The notes below the pieces were generated by a model that ran no database searches, was not told the DNA's origin, and worked only from the letters and a program-made list of their open reading frames with translations. From Arcticibacter sp041902385 (GTDB lineage: Bacteria; Bacteroidota; Bacteroidia; Sphingobacteriales; Sphingobacteriaceae): a DNA stretch of 64,000 nucleotides. The stretch spans positions 682,001 to 746,000 of the forward strand of contig NZ_CP169244.1 in NCBI RefSeq assembly GCF_041902385.1, in the 5' to 3' direction. Shown piece by piece: positions 1-9,500 of this stretch (within the stretch, counting starts at the first letter, position 1; every line of letters starts with the position of its first letter). Position numbers and translations under genes: made by a program.

Positions 1-670
1 TCCCTACGTCGTCGGTGCCAAAGTCAAAGAGATCATCTTTAATCTGGAAGGCCATGCCCGTCTTTTCTCCAAAAAGCCTCATACGAGCAACGGTTTCTTT
101 ATCTGCGCCTGCCGAAGCGGCTCCACATGCACAGCATGAGGCAATAAGCGTGGCTGTCTTCTGCCTGATCACCTCATAATAGACATCGGCACTAATGTCC
201 AGTCTTCTGGCCTTCTCCATTTGAAGCAACTCCCCCTCGCTCATCTCCCTCATGGTGTCGGAAATGATCTTCAGCAGGTTAAAATCGTCGTTATTAAGCG
301 CTACCAGAAGGCCGGTGGCAAGAAGATAATCGCCTACCAGAACTGCAACTTTATTTTTCCATAGGGCGTTGACCGAAAAGAAGCCTCTTCGCTCGCTTGA
401 GTTGTCGACAACATCGTCATGTACAAGTGTGGCAGTGTGGATTAACTCGACAAAAGTAGCCGCCCTATAAGTTGCCTCGGCAATCCCTCCACAGAGACTG
501 GCGGAAAAAAAGACAAACATCGGTCGGATTTGCTTTCCCTTTCGCTTCACTATGTAGTGAGTTATACGATCGAGAAGCGGAACCGAGCTTTTCATAGAAG
601 ATTTGAACTTCTCTTCGAAATCGTCAAGCTCGCGTTCTATCGGTTTTTTAATCTCGTCAAGTTTAAGCAT
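1..670 (-). CDS. Polyprenyl (octaprenyl/heptaprenyl-type) diphosphate synthase, 3' end outside window
   Basis: Trans-prenyltransferase that adds isopentenyl units to an allylic diphosphate to make the side chain of menaquinone. The reading frame is open from an ATG at 670 to the window edge, giving about 223 residues. The first aspartate-rich motif is visible as HDDVVDNSSERRG, with the catalytic DDxxD-type aspartates, and the GDYLLA segment that follows the first aspartate-rich region is present. The second aspartate-rich motif begins as FQIKDDLFDFG right at the edge, so only the C-terminal third is missing. The start gives MLKLDEIKKPIEREL, normal for Bacteroidetes homologues. It lies downstream of the sigma factor gene on the same strand, but a terminator separates them. 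The product chain length cannot be told from this fragment. Confidence 0.9.
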   Translation of the reverse strand, partial: MLKLDEIKKPIERELDDFEEKFKSSMKSSVPLLDRITHYIVKRKGKQIRPMFVFFSASLCGGIAEATYRAATFVELIHTATLVHDDVVDNSSERRGFFSVNALWKNKVAVLVGDYLLATGLLVALNNDDFNLLKIISDTMREMSEGELLQMEKARRLDISADVYYEVIRQKTATLIASCCACGAASAGADKETVARMRLFGEKTGMAFQIKDDLFDFGTDDVG

Positions 671-776
671 GTAGTCCCCGGGAGGCGTACTTACATTGTA
701 CGGCCTATGCTACAAACATAATCGAAAATTTCCAGCTTTGAAAGCCGGGTCGGGGGGATTAAAAAGAATGGAAGCC

Positions 777-808
777 AAAAAAAGCCCCGGGCGGGCACCC
801 GGTGGCTT
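777..808 (-). terminator. Intrinsic terminator of the sigma factor gene
   Basis: Read on the minus strand, a GC-rich stem (AAGCCACCGGG pairing with CCCGGGGCTT, one bulge, 6-nt loop) is followed directly by a run of seven T. It begins 30 nt after the sigma factor stop, so it should end that transcript before the polyprenyl synthase gene. Confidence 0.75.
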
Positions 809-837
809 AAGTATGATGAGTTTAGAAAAGGGGCTGA

Positions 838-1377
838 TTAGTCGAGCTCTGCGTATACAGGCTTTTTAACACCGTTGTCGTATGGCTTCAGGCTCTTCTT
901 GAGCAGCTTACGTGCAACGTGGATCCTGGTTTTTACTGTACCGATTGGAATAGCGAGATAATCGGCGATCTCGTGGTATTTATGACCTTCGAAGTACATA
1001 CTGAAAGGAACATAATATTCTTCGGGAAGCTTGCCAAGCGCAAGTTTAATGTCGTCCATTACAAATTTTGATTCGCCCTGATTCTTTGTAGAGCTGAACA
1101 CAAGGTTAGCAGAGGATATCTCATCAGATTTGGTCACAAAAGAACTGATCTTAACAAAACGGCGGTAGTTGTTGATGAATGTGTTTTTCATAATCGTGTA
1201 CAACCAGCCTTTAAGATTAGTACCTTCTTTGAACTTATTATAATAGGTAATAGCCTTCAACAGAGTATCCTGAACCAGATCATTTGCATCATCTGCATCG
1301 TGTGTAAAATGTAGAGCATACATCTTAAGTGAACTAGCCTGACGCATAACCATTGTGTTGAATTCGATCTTAGTCAT
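838..1377 (-). CDS. RNA polymerase sigma factor, ECF (sigma-70 family, RpoE-like)
   Basis: Alternative sigma factor of 179 residues, the usual ECF length. Region 2 (about residues 15-85) contains the DANDLVQDTLLKA core-binding motif and the NLKGWLYTIMKNTFIN helix that recognises the -10 region. Region 4 (about residues 110-165) contains LGKLPEEYYVPF and the helix-turn-helix with IPIGTVKTRIHVARKLL. No membrane anti-sigma factor lies next to it: the neighbours are murB and a polyprenyl synthase. It is therefore either a constitutive or growth-linked Bacteroidetes ECF factor or is controlled from elsewhere. The start ATG at 1377 gives MTKIEFNTMVMRQ. The target genes cannot be inferred from the window. 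Confidence 0.9.
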   Translation of the reverse strand: MTKIEFNTMVMRQASSLKMYALHFTHDADDANDLVQDTLLKAITYYNKFKEGTNLKGWLYTIMKNTFINNYRRFVKISSFVTKSDEISSANLVFSSTKNQGESKFVMDDIKLALGKLPEEYYVPFSMYFEGHKYHEIADYLAIPIGTVKTRIHVARKLLKKSLKPYDNGVKKPVYAELD

Positions 1378-1546
1378 CTTTAAAGGATTTTAAGGGTGAT
1401 TGTTACATTATTTGTTTAAGCAATCAGTTTGTTTTTCATAAACGAACTTGCTTAGAACGTTGCAACAACTATGCTAAATCCCCGAAATGACTACAACAAT
1501 GGTAAGAAAGGGCGAAAAATTAATACAGATTTAACTTCAAAGGCAG

Positions 1547-2563
1547 CTAAATGATGTTCACTTCCCGCTCAAGTGTCACTCCGAACCGCTGGTTTACATC
1601 GGCGATAATCTGCGATGAAAGAGCATAAAGTTCTGATCCTGTAGCATTTCCATAATTAACAATAACTAGAGCCTGATTTTTCCAAGTGCCTGCATCATTA
1701 TTTTTTCTGTCTTTCCACCCGCACTGTTCAATCAACCATCCGGCGGCTAGTTTTACTGTACTATTTGGTAGACAAAAGTGTACTATGTCTGGAAAAGCAG
1801 ACTGTAGCTGTCCGAATTGTTCTTCAGAGATCACCGGATTCTTGAAAAAGCTCCCGGCGTTACCGATAGTTCCGGGATCGGGCAACTTCGCCACGCGGAT
1901 AGAAGAAACAACTTCAGAAATTTCCTTTATGCCTGGATGCTCAATACCGCGCCTCTGAAGCTCCTGAACAATGGCTCCATAACTCGTATTAAGAGAGGGG
2001 GCAGTAGACAGTTTAAACGTGACTTCGGTGATGATCCCCTTCCCTTTTAAATCCCTTTTAAAAACACTATCACGATAATCAAAGCGACAGTCATCTTTGT
2101 AAAAAACCTTGATCTGTCCGGTAGAGACATCGAAAAACCGGCAGGAATAGAACACATCCTTTACTTCCACGCCATAGGCGCCGATGTTTTGAACCGGTGA
2201 GGCGCCAACGGATCCCGGAATTAAACTGAGGTTTTCGACGCCGGCAAAACCTCGCTCAACACAGTACTGAACGAACGTATTCCAAACCTCTCCTGCTCCT
2301 GCAGTGACAAATACCTGATTGTCTTCTATCGTTGACTTTAGGCCCTTTATGCCTATTTTCACAACCAGCCCTTCGTAGTCACGTGTGAACAGGATATTGC
2401 TGCCCCCTCCCAGCACCAGGCGGGGCACAGTCCGCCATCTTTCGTTTGAGAAGAGCTGAAATAAATCCTCTTCCGAGTTAATTTCAACGAACCAGCGCGC
2501 CTTTGCTTCTACTCCGAACGTATTGAATTGCCTTAAGGAAACATTCTCCGTTATTTGCAGCAT
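1547..2563 (-). CDS. murB: UDP-N-acetylmuramate dehydrogenase (MurB)
   Basis: Reduces UDP-N-acetylenolpyruvoylglucosamine to UDP-N-acetylmuramate with NADPH and bound FAD, the second committed step of peptidoglycan precursor synthesis in the cytoplasm. Its 338 residues match the long (type I, E. coli-like) form. The N-terminus NTFGVEAKA and the FAD-binding stretch LVLGGGSNILF (about residues 48-58) are clear, as are NLSLIPGSVGASPVQNIGAYG in the middle and the AGSFFKNP segment with the catalytic serine region. The C-terminal part carries AGWLIEQCGWK. It stands alone, with intergenic gaps on both sides. Confidence 0.97.
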   Translation of the reverse strand: MLQITENVSLRQFNTFGVEAKARWFVEINSEEDLFQLFSNERWRTVPRLVLGGGSNILFTRDYEGLVVKIGIKGLKSTIEDNQVFVTAGAGEVWNTFVQYCVERGFAGVENLSLIPGSVGASPVQNIGAYGVEVKDVFYSCRFFDVSTGQIKVFYKDDCRFDYRDSVFKRDLKGKGIITEVTFKLSTAPSLNTSYGAIVQELQRRGIEHPGIKEISEVVSSIRVAKLPDPGTIGNAGSFFKNPVISEEQFGQLQSAFPDIVHFCLPNSTVKLAAGWLIEQCGWKDRKNNDAGTWKNQALVIVNYGNATGSELYALSSQIIADVNQRFGVTLEREVNII

Positions 2564-2676
2564 CTTAAGAATTTTTACGTGGCGAATTTCGTATTTTAAA
2601 AACTACTATCTGTAATAAAATTAAAACAGATCAGCACAATCAGTATTTTACAAGGGCTTAAAAGAAAATAAAACTA

Positions 2677-2688
2677 TATTTTTGACTA
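2677..2688 (+). promoter_or_regulatory. Putative -7 box and regulator half-site of the first TetR gene
   Basis: TATTTTTG at 2677-2684 fits the Bacteroidetes -7 consensus TAnnTTTG and runs straight into the GTG start at 2689. It overlaps TTTTGACTA (2680-2688), a 9-mer that recurs in the promoter of the second TetR gene. With the box this close to the start codon, the transcript would be nearly leaderless. Confidence 0.45.
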
Positions 2689-3306
2689 GTGGAAAACCAG
2701 GACAAAAAGAAAGAACTGATCATTGATGCTGCGCTAAAACGCTTTGCCCATTTTGGACTATCCAAAACTACCATGACAGAGATCGCCAATGATCTCTCAT
2801 TATCAAAGGCACTCTTATATTATTATTTTCCAGACAAAATAAGCCTGTATTGCGCTGTCCTTGGCTCTATTATAAGCTCGATGGATAGGGAACTGAAAAG
2901 AGGAACTGCAAGCAGCGGAAACAGCCAGGAAGCCCTTGCCTTATTCCTTCAGAAAAGAGGCGACTTTATCAGCAAATATTACAACCTCTTAGACTTCACA
3001 AAAATTACCGGCACAGACCTTCCTGAAGAACTTACTTCTATGTTTAGAAAAGCTAAACAGTCTGAAATAGGAATTATTACCGCGATACTCGAGAAAGGAG
3101 TCCGTACTGGCGAACTACAAGTCAGCGACCCGCAGCAAACGGCCTTGTTGTTAATGGATGCTTTGGGCGGTATCGTATTCAACGAACTGAAAACTCACGC
3201 CCGGCCATTCTTTCCGGAAAAGGAACAATTTGACATAATTCTCAAACGACAACAGAAGCTAGGTCAGATCTTCCTTAATGGCTTGAAACATTGGCAGGAA
3301 GCTTAA
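2689..3306 (+). CDS. TetR/AcrR family transcriptional regulator (first of a tandem pair)
   Basis: A 205-residue one-component repressor. The N-terminal helix-turn-helix covers about residues 10-55 with RFAHFGLSKTTMTEIANDL and the TetR hallmark LLYYYFPDKISL. The rest is the ligand-binding and dimerisation domain. GTG at 2689 is chosen because an in-frame stop lies two codons upstream and the next ATG falls inside the DNA-binding domain. It is a paralogue of the next gene: both share the YYYFPDKISL segment and a C-terminal KRQxxLxxxFLxGL pattern. It sits upstream of an RND efflux operon, which suggests it helps control efflux. The ligand is unknown. Confidence 0.88.
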   Translation: MENQDKKKELIIDAALKRFAHFGLSKTTMTEIANDLSLSKALLYYYFPDKISLYCAVLGSIISSMDRELKRGTASSGNSQEALALFLQKRGDFISKYYNLLDFTKITGTDLPEELTSMFRKAKQSEIGIITAILEKGVRTGELQVSDPQQTALLLMDALGGIVFNELKTHARPFFPEKEQFDIILKRQQKLGQIFLNGLKHWQEA

Positions 3307-3372
3307 GACCGCTTCATTTCGTCTATTTTCCCACTTTTTTCAACTTTTCTTGTCATTGTAAGTTTTTGGTCC

Positions 3373-3404
3373 TAGTTTTGACTAAATTATTAAAAAAGTC
3401 AAAA
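3373..3404 (+). promoter_or_regulatory. Inverted repeat over the promoter of the second TetR gene (candidate TetR operator)
   Basis: TTTTGACT (3376-3383) and AGTCAAAA (3397-3404) form an 8-bp inverted repeat with a 13-bp spacer, ending 6 bp before the ATG at 3411. The left arm overlaps TAGTTTTG (3373-3380), which fits the TAnnTTTG -7 box. The left arm plus one base (TTTTGACTA) also occurs in the promoter of the upstream TetR gene. The arrangement fits autorepression by one or both TetR proteins. This is inference from symmetry only. Confidence 0.5.
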
Positions 3405-3410
3405 TCTAGA

Positions 3411-4040
3411 ATGAGTGAAACTGATAAGAAAAGGGAACAGATTATTGAAAGTGCAATCAGGCGCTTTTCTCATTTTGGTATTCAGAAGACGACCATGAAC
3501 GAGATAGCGGACGATATAGCTGTGACGCAGCCGTCACTTTACTACTACTTCCCCGACAAGATCAGCCTGATCGTAGCAGTAGTAGAAAAGATCTCCAGCG
3601 ATTATTTTAATGCGCTGGAAGAGCGGCTAACCACTGCTTCAGGTTTGAAGGAGGCCTTCTTTATCATCATCGACTTCCGGCGGGACTTCCTGAAGAAGTT
3701 CTTTATGATGCACCTCACCGACTCGTCGGCCGACGCTATTGTCAGGGTCAATTGTGCGGAAACCCTTCAAAACGCCCGACTGCAAGAGATACAAATTGTT
3801 GCATCAGTAATTAAAGCGGCCCTGATAGCAGGAGAAGTAAGCACATCTGACCCCGAGAAGATGAGTGCTCTGTTCCTTGATTCGCTTACAGGCCTCACAC
3901 AATGGGTGATTTCAAGAGCAGAAAAGAGCATTTTTCCGGAAAGCGCGCAACTTGAGATGATCGTTAAAAGACAAAGGGAACTTGCAGATGTCTTTTTGCG
4001 CGGCTTAAGCTCAGACGATAAAAAGACATGCAAAGTGTAA
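3411..4040 (+). CDS. TetR/AcrR family transcriptional regulator (second of a tandem pair)
   Basis: A 209-residue TetR-type repressor. The longer frame opens at 3291 inside the previous gene, but the ATG at 3411 (MSETDKKREQIIESAI) gives the family's normal N-terminus and follows the inverted-repeat promoter. The helix-turn-helix lies at about residues 10-55 with FGIQKTTMNEIADDI and PSLYYYFPDKISL, followed by an all-helical effector domain. It lies 52 nt upstream of the TolC gene on the same strand, so it is probably the first gene of the efflux operon and its local repressor. It is paralogous to the preceding regulator, which suggests a local duplication. Confidence 0.88.
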   Translation: MSETDKKREQIIESAIRRFSHFGIQKTTMNEIADDIAVTQPSLYYYFPDKISLIVAVVEKISSDYFNALEERLTTASGLKEAFFIIIDFRRDFLKKFFMMHLTDSSADAIVRVNCAETLQNARLQEIQIVASVIKAALIAGEVSTSDPEKMSALFLDSLTGLTQWVISRAEKSIFPESAQLEMIVKRQRELADVFLRGLSSDDKKTCKV

Positions 4041-4092
4041 CCTGACCGAGTTCTCAAACTCAAACTACAGTTATAAAGAATTAGTAATAGCA

Positions 4093-5454
4093 ATGACTCA
4101 ATTAAAACATAAACTCCTAACACTATCAATGGTTCTTTTTGTCCTGATTGGACAAAAAGCCACTGCGCAGACAGGACCTCTGACTCTTAAAGATGCCTTG
4201 AACTACGCACTCAAGTATAGCGAAACAGTTAAAAAGGCCAGGCTTGATATTGAAGCGGGAAAAGCGAAGACCACCGAAGCGCGGTCGCAGGCCCTGCCAC
4301 AAATTACAGGATCGGGCAGCATTTCAGACAACCTGATTATCCAGAAAACGCCTCTCCCCGGAGAAATTCTTGGCCGTCCCGGTGAATACGTTCTTGTTGC
4401 ATTCTCACAAAAATACAATACCTCTGCTCAGGTACAGCTTAGCCAGCAGCTATTTAACCAGTCGGTATTTACCGGTTTGAAAGCTGCCAAGGCTGGTGAG
4501 GAATACTACAACCTGGCGACAGGGTTAAGTGAGGAAAACATCCTCCAGCAGGTAGCCGCTGCCTATTATCAGCTTCTGGTGACACGCGAAAAGATGGCGG
4601 TATTAGATTCAAATATTAATACTCTTGAGAAATCCCAGAAGATCATTACAAATCAGTTCTCAAACGGGCTTGCAAGGAAGATTGATGTTGACAGAATTAA
4701 GGTAAGCCTCACGAATTCTCAAATTCAGAGGCTCGAGCTGTCCAACGCCCTGACGCAGCAGGAAAATCTTTTAAAGTTCTATATGGGCATGCCCATTGAA
4801 ACGAAGCTCGACATTCCGCAGACGGAGTTAAATAAGATAGCTACTTCGGCCTCTGCCCTTGCCGAGGAATTAAACATTGAAAATTTAAAGGAGTATCAGT
4901 TGCTAAGAAAACAGGAACAGCTCCTGGGGTATCAGAGGGACGCCCGGAAGGCTGAGTACATCCCTAAGCTGTCTTTCAATACCAACTTTCTTTACACTGG
5001 TTTCGGAAACAAATTTGACATGTTCAAAAATGATGGCAGCACGCTATGGGCGAAGGCCTCAGCAATCACAGTCAATTTAAGTGTTCCTATTTTCGATGGC
5101 TTCGCCCGCAGATCAAGAGTAAAACAAGCCGAGATTGACGTGCTTAAAGCCAGAGAAGATATCAGAAATACGACTCAGTCGCTTAAGATGGCGAATGATA
5201 ATGCAAGAAGGCAAATTGAAAACAGCGTGAAGACGATCAACGAGCAGAAAGAGAATATGCGGCTGGCACAGGAGGTGTATACCAGTACGCAGAACAATTA
5301 CAATAACGGGCTAGCTACCCTCACCGACCTCCTGGATGCTGAAAACTCACTTGTAACTGCACAAAACAGCTACACTCAGGCTCTCTTAAACTATAAACTT
5401 GCCGAAATACAATTATTGAAATCTAACGGGAACATTAAATCACTATTAAACTAA
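4093..5454 (+). CDS. TolC family outer membrane efflux protein
   Basis: Outer-membrane channel of a tripartite efflux pump. The protein has 453 residues with an N-terminal signal peptide ending near TAQTG, then two repeats of the outer membrane efflux family rich in coiled-coil helix (for example the stretch with KTINEQKENMRLAQEVY). The typical NNYNNGLATLTDLLDAENSLVTAQNSY motif region sits near the C-terminus. The stop codon overlaps the start of the adaptor gene by one base, a strong sign of translational coupling. The channel would join the periplasmic adaptor and inner-membrane RND pump encoded downstream. Confidence 0.93.
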   Translation: MTQLKHKLLTLSMVLFVLIGQKATAQTGPLTLKDALNYALKYSETVKKARLDIEAGKAKTTEARSQALPQITGSGSISDNLIIQKTPLPGEILGRPGEYVLVAFSQKYNTSAQVQLSQQLFNQSVFTGLKAAKAGEEYYNLATGLSEENILQQVAAAYYQLLVTREKMAVLDSNINTLEKSQKIITNQFSNGLARKIDVDRIKVSLTNSQIQRLELSNALTQQENLLKFYMGMPIETKLDIPQTELNKIATSASALAEELNIENLKEYQLLRKQEQLLGYQRDARKAEYIPKLSFNTNFLYTGFGNKFDMFKNDGSTLWAKASAITVNLSVPIFDGFARRSRVKQAEIDVLKAREDIRNTTQSLKMANDNARRQIENSVKTINEQKENMRLAQEVYTSTQNNYNNGLATLTDLLDAENSLVTAQNSYTQALLNYKLAEIQLLKSNGNIKSLLN

Positions 5455-6518
5455 TGAAAAAGGGAACTATTATAACAGTAATTTCAGTCATCGTCGCATT
5501 GGTTCTGATCGGCTGGATACTGCAAAACAATAAAAAGAAAAATCAGGCAAAAACAGCCATTGTTGCTGAGGGAAGCTCCGGGGCGGTGGCCGTAAAAACA
5601 GAGACAGCAAAAAAGAGCGATATAGATCTTGACTTCACCGCAAATGGAACATTTGAAGCGAACCAGGACCTCAGTCTGCTTGCTGAAAATTCCGGAAGAG
5701 TAACACGAATTTCAGTCGACGAAGGAGACCGGGTTTCCAAAGGACAAGTGGTGGCTAGGATCGATGACGAGCTGCTGGAAGTTGAAACTCAGGCGGCTCA
5801 GGCAAACTACCAGAACGCACTCAGGGATGTTGAACGTTACGAAAGCTCATTCAAGACGGGAGGTGTCACCCAGCAGCAGGTGGACGCGCAGCGTCTCAAT
5901 CTGAGAAACGCACAGGCGCGCTTACAGACAGCCAAAAGAAAGGCAAGCGACGCAGATATTAAGGCGCCTATATCAGGAGTGATCAATAAGAGACTGATTG
6001 AAAAAGGTTCCTACGTATCTCCCGGCACTCAGCTGTTCGAGATTGTCGATCTATCGAAGTTAAAGCTGAAAGTGACCGCCAACGAAGCCCAGGTTGTTAA
6101 CCTGAAAGTGGGCGATCAGGTGAAGATCACGTCGAATGTTTTCCCTGACCGTAGTTTTAGTGGCCGCATCAGTTTCATTGCAGCAAAGGCTGATGCAAAC
6201 CTCAACTTCCCGGTGGAAGTACAGGTGTCTAACAATACGGGAAATCAGCTGAAGGCCGGCATGTACGGCACTGCCACATTCGATCTGCCGGCACAACAAC
6301 CCATGATAACAGTACCGAGGACAGCATTCGCGGGAAGTGTTAACAGCAATAAGGTCTATGTGCTGGAGAAAAATACTGCGCGGGAGCGCAACGTAACAGC
6401 AGGCCGGATAATAGGGGATCGCGTAGAAATATTAAAGGGTCTGGCTGAAGGAGATATCGTGATTACGAGCGGACAAGTGAACCTGGTAGACGGGTCGCAG
6501 GTTCAGGCTGTAAAATAA
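5454..6518 (+). CDS. RND efflux periplasmic adaptor (membrane fusion protein)
   Basis: A 354-residue HlyD/AcrA-type adaptor linking the RND pump to the TolC channel. It has one N-terminal membrane anchor (ITVISVIVALVLIGWIL). A split biotinyl-lipoyl-like domain with GDRVSKGQVVARIDD flanks a short helical hairpin (QAANYQNALRDVERY onward), and the second lipoyl half contains ADIKAPISGVINKR. The beta-barrel and membrane-proximal domains follow, ending with GDIVITSGQVNLVDGSQV. The ATG shares its A with the TolC stop. Orthologues in Bacteroidetes carry the same order tolC-adaptor-pump. Confidence 0.93.
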   Translation: MKKGTIITVISVIVALVLIGWILQNNKKKNQAKTAIVAEGSSGAVAVKTETAKKSDIDLDFTANGTFEANQDLSLLAENSGRVTRISVDEGDRVSKGQVVARIDDELLEVETQAAQANYQNALRDVERYESSFKTGGVTQQQVDAQRLNLRNAQARLQTAKRKASDADIKAPISGVINKRLIEKGSYVSPGTQLFEIVDLSKLKLKVTANEAQVVNLKVGDQVKITSNVFPDRSFSGRISFIAAKADANLNFPVEVQVSNNTGNQLKAGMYGTATFDLPAQQPMITVPRTAFAGSVNSNKVYVLEKNTARERNVTAGRIIGDRVEILKGLAEGDIVITSGQVNLVDGSQVQAVK

Positions 6519-6567
6519 AGGAAGCATGCAGGAGTTATCCTCCTGTTGCCGAATAATTTGATTAGAA

Positions 6568-9500
6568 ATGAAAATAGCTGAAGTATCGATAAAAAGGCCA
6601 ACAATCGTCGTGGTACTGTTTACAGTGCTGACTTTGTTAGGCATAATAAGCTACAGGTCGCTCAACTATGAAATGCTGCCTAAGTTTAACCCGGGAGTAG
6701 TGTCGATCACTACTATTTATCCGGGCGCCTCTCCCAACGAGGTGGAAAACACGGTGACAAAAAAGATTGAGGATGCAGTAGCATCTATGGAAAACATAAA
6801 GAAGCTCAACGCCGTGTCATACGAAAGCCTTTCACTGGTCACCATTCAGCTGACCAGTGAAGGCGACGCCGACTATGCACTCAACGATGCGCAAAGAAAG
6901 GTCAATGCGATCTTGTCTCAGCTTCCGGAGGACGTTGAAGCACCTTCTCTGAATAAGTTTTCACTTGACGACCTTCCCATTGTTACCATGTCGGCTACTT
7001 CCAGCATGGATGATGCGTCGTTTTATGATCTGATTGACAATCGCATCGTACCGAGAATATCGAGGGTCGACGGAGTAGCTCAGGTAAATATTGTAGGCGG
7101 TCGCGAGCGGGAGATTCAGGTGAGCATTGATGAGAACAAGCTGGAAGGATATGGACTATCCCTGCTGACTGTTCAGCAAGCAATCCAAACTTCAAATCTT
7201 GATTTTCCTACGGGCAGCATTAAGACTCAGGAGCGGGACATCCTGATCCGTCTGGCCGGGAAATACGCAAATATTGACGAGTTGCGCAACCTGATCATTT
7301 CTGACAAAAACGGAGTACAGGTACGACTCCGCGATGTTGCAGACGTTCAGGACTCGCAAAAAGATGTCGAAAAGCTCGCACGAGTGAACAGACGCGCTGC
7401 AATAGCGCTGCAGGTGCTCAAACAAACGGACGCAAACGCAGTAGAAGTGAGCCGTGGTATCCACTCAATCATTAGTGCTCTTAACGGAGACTATAAAAAT
7501 ATCAAACTGAACTTGACAGTCGCCTCTGACAGCTCGGTTTATACACTGGAATCAGCGGATGCGGTGATCCATGACCTTATACTGGCGGTTATACTGGTTG
7601 CTTTTGTGATGCTATTCTTCCTGCACAGCTTGAGAAATGCCGCAATTGTAATGGTATCCATTCCTGCATCCCTAATTGCTACGTTCATCGGGATCAACAT
7701 GGCTGGGTTTACACTAAACCTGATGTCATTACTTGGCTTGTCACTGGTAGTGGGGATCCTCGTGGACGACGCCATTGTAGTTCTTGAAAACATATACCGG
7801 CACATGGAGATGGGAAAGAACAGGGTAAGAGCAGCCTACGATGCTACCAGGGAAATCGGCTTTACGGTAACTTCTATTACCCTCGTTATCGTCGTCGTGT
7901 TCTTTCCAATTGCCATCAGTACGGGTCTTGTTTCTGACATCTTAAGAGAGTTCTGCGTGGTGGTCATTATCGCTACCCTTCTGAGCTTACTGGCCTCCTT
8001 CACGATTGTGCCTCTTCTTTCCTCCCGGTTCGGAAAGCTGGAACATATTGAAGGCAAGAACTTCTTCGGAAGGATCATACTTCGATTTGAGAGAGGCCTC
8101 GACAAGTTCACAGCATGGATAACAAGGTTGCTCGAATGGTCTCTGGGTCATAAGAAGACAGTTCTTGGGCTCACCGTGTTACTACTGCTTGCCTCGTTCG
8201 GGTTGCTTGGCGCCGGCTTTATTGGGGCCGAATTCTTCCCACAGAGTGACAGGGGGGAATTTATGGTGCAGATTGAGATGCCGAAAGATGCATCGGTAGA
8301 ACAGACCAATCTGATGACTAGTAAAGCTGAGGCCTTTCTGAGTAAAAAGCAGGAGGTGACACGTCTGATCACCACTGTGGGTCAGACCAGTGAAGGATTC
8401 GGCGGCCAGCAAGCAACGGCTTATAAATCGGAGATCAATGTGCAGCTGGTAGACAGGAAAGAGCGGGATGACCCTTCAGACGTTTACGCTGCGAAGATAA
8501 AAAGGGAGCTCGCGCCTGTCCTGGTGGGCGCGAAGATCACCACCACCCCTGTGAGCATTCTCGGGACTGCTGAGCAGGCCCCTATTGAGGTGGTTGTAAT
8601 GGGAGCCGAACTTGATAGTGTAAGCAAGTTCGCCAATGTTGTAAGATCAAAACTTGCTAAGATTCCCGGAGCAACGGAAGTGAAATTGTCTGTGGAAGAA
8701 GGGAACCCCGAAGTAAGAGTACAGGTAGACAGGGATAAGATGTCATCACTTGGGCTGAGCCTGCAGACGGTCGGGGGAACCATGCAAACAGCGTTCAGCG
8801 GGAATACTGACAGTAAATTCCGCCAGGGTGAGTATGAATACGACATCAACATCAGGCTCGACAACTTCAACAGACAGAGCGTGGAGGACGTGAAGAACCT
8901 CACCTTTATCAACGCAAATGGCGAGCAAATTCATTTGGATCAGTTCGCTACCGTTACTGAGAGTTCGGGACCAAGCCAGCTGGAACGACAGGATAAGAGC
9001 ACCAAGATCTCTGTCCAGGCTCAGGTAGTGGGACGTCCGTCCGGAACTATATTCTCTGAACTGGAGGAGCAAATAAAGAACCTGCCAAAGCCGGGCGGAG
9101 TAAGCTACGTGTATGGCGGGGATATGGAAAACCAGTCAGAGGGATTTGGTACGCTGGGGATCGCCCTTCTGATGTCTATCATTCTGGTTTACCTGATCAT
9201 GGTAGCCCTTTATGACAACTATGTATATCCGTTCGTGGTAATGTTCTCCATCCCCCTATCCATCATAGGTGCGCTGCTTGCACTTGCGCTGACCAACAAC
9301 TCGATGAACATCTTCACTATCCTCGGCTTGATCATGCTGATCGGTCTGGTAGCTAAGAATGCGATCATCCTGGTCGACTTCACCAACCAGCAGAAGGCAG
9401 ATGGCAAGAGCACCAGAGAAGCGCTTATTCTTGCCAACCATGCACGTCTTCGCCCAATCCTCATGACAACGATCGCTATGGTGATCGGGATGCTTCCTAT

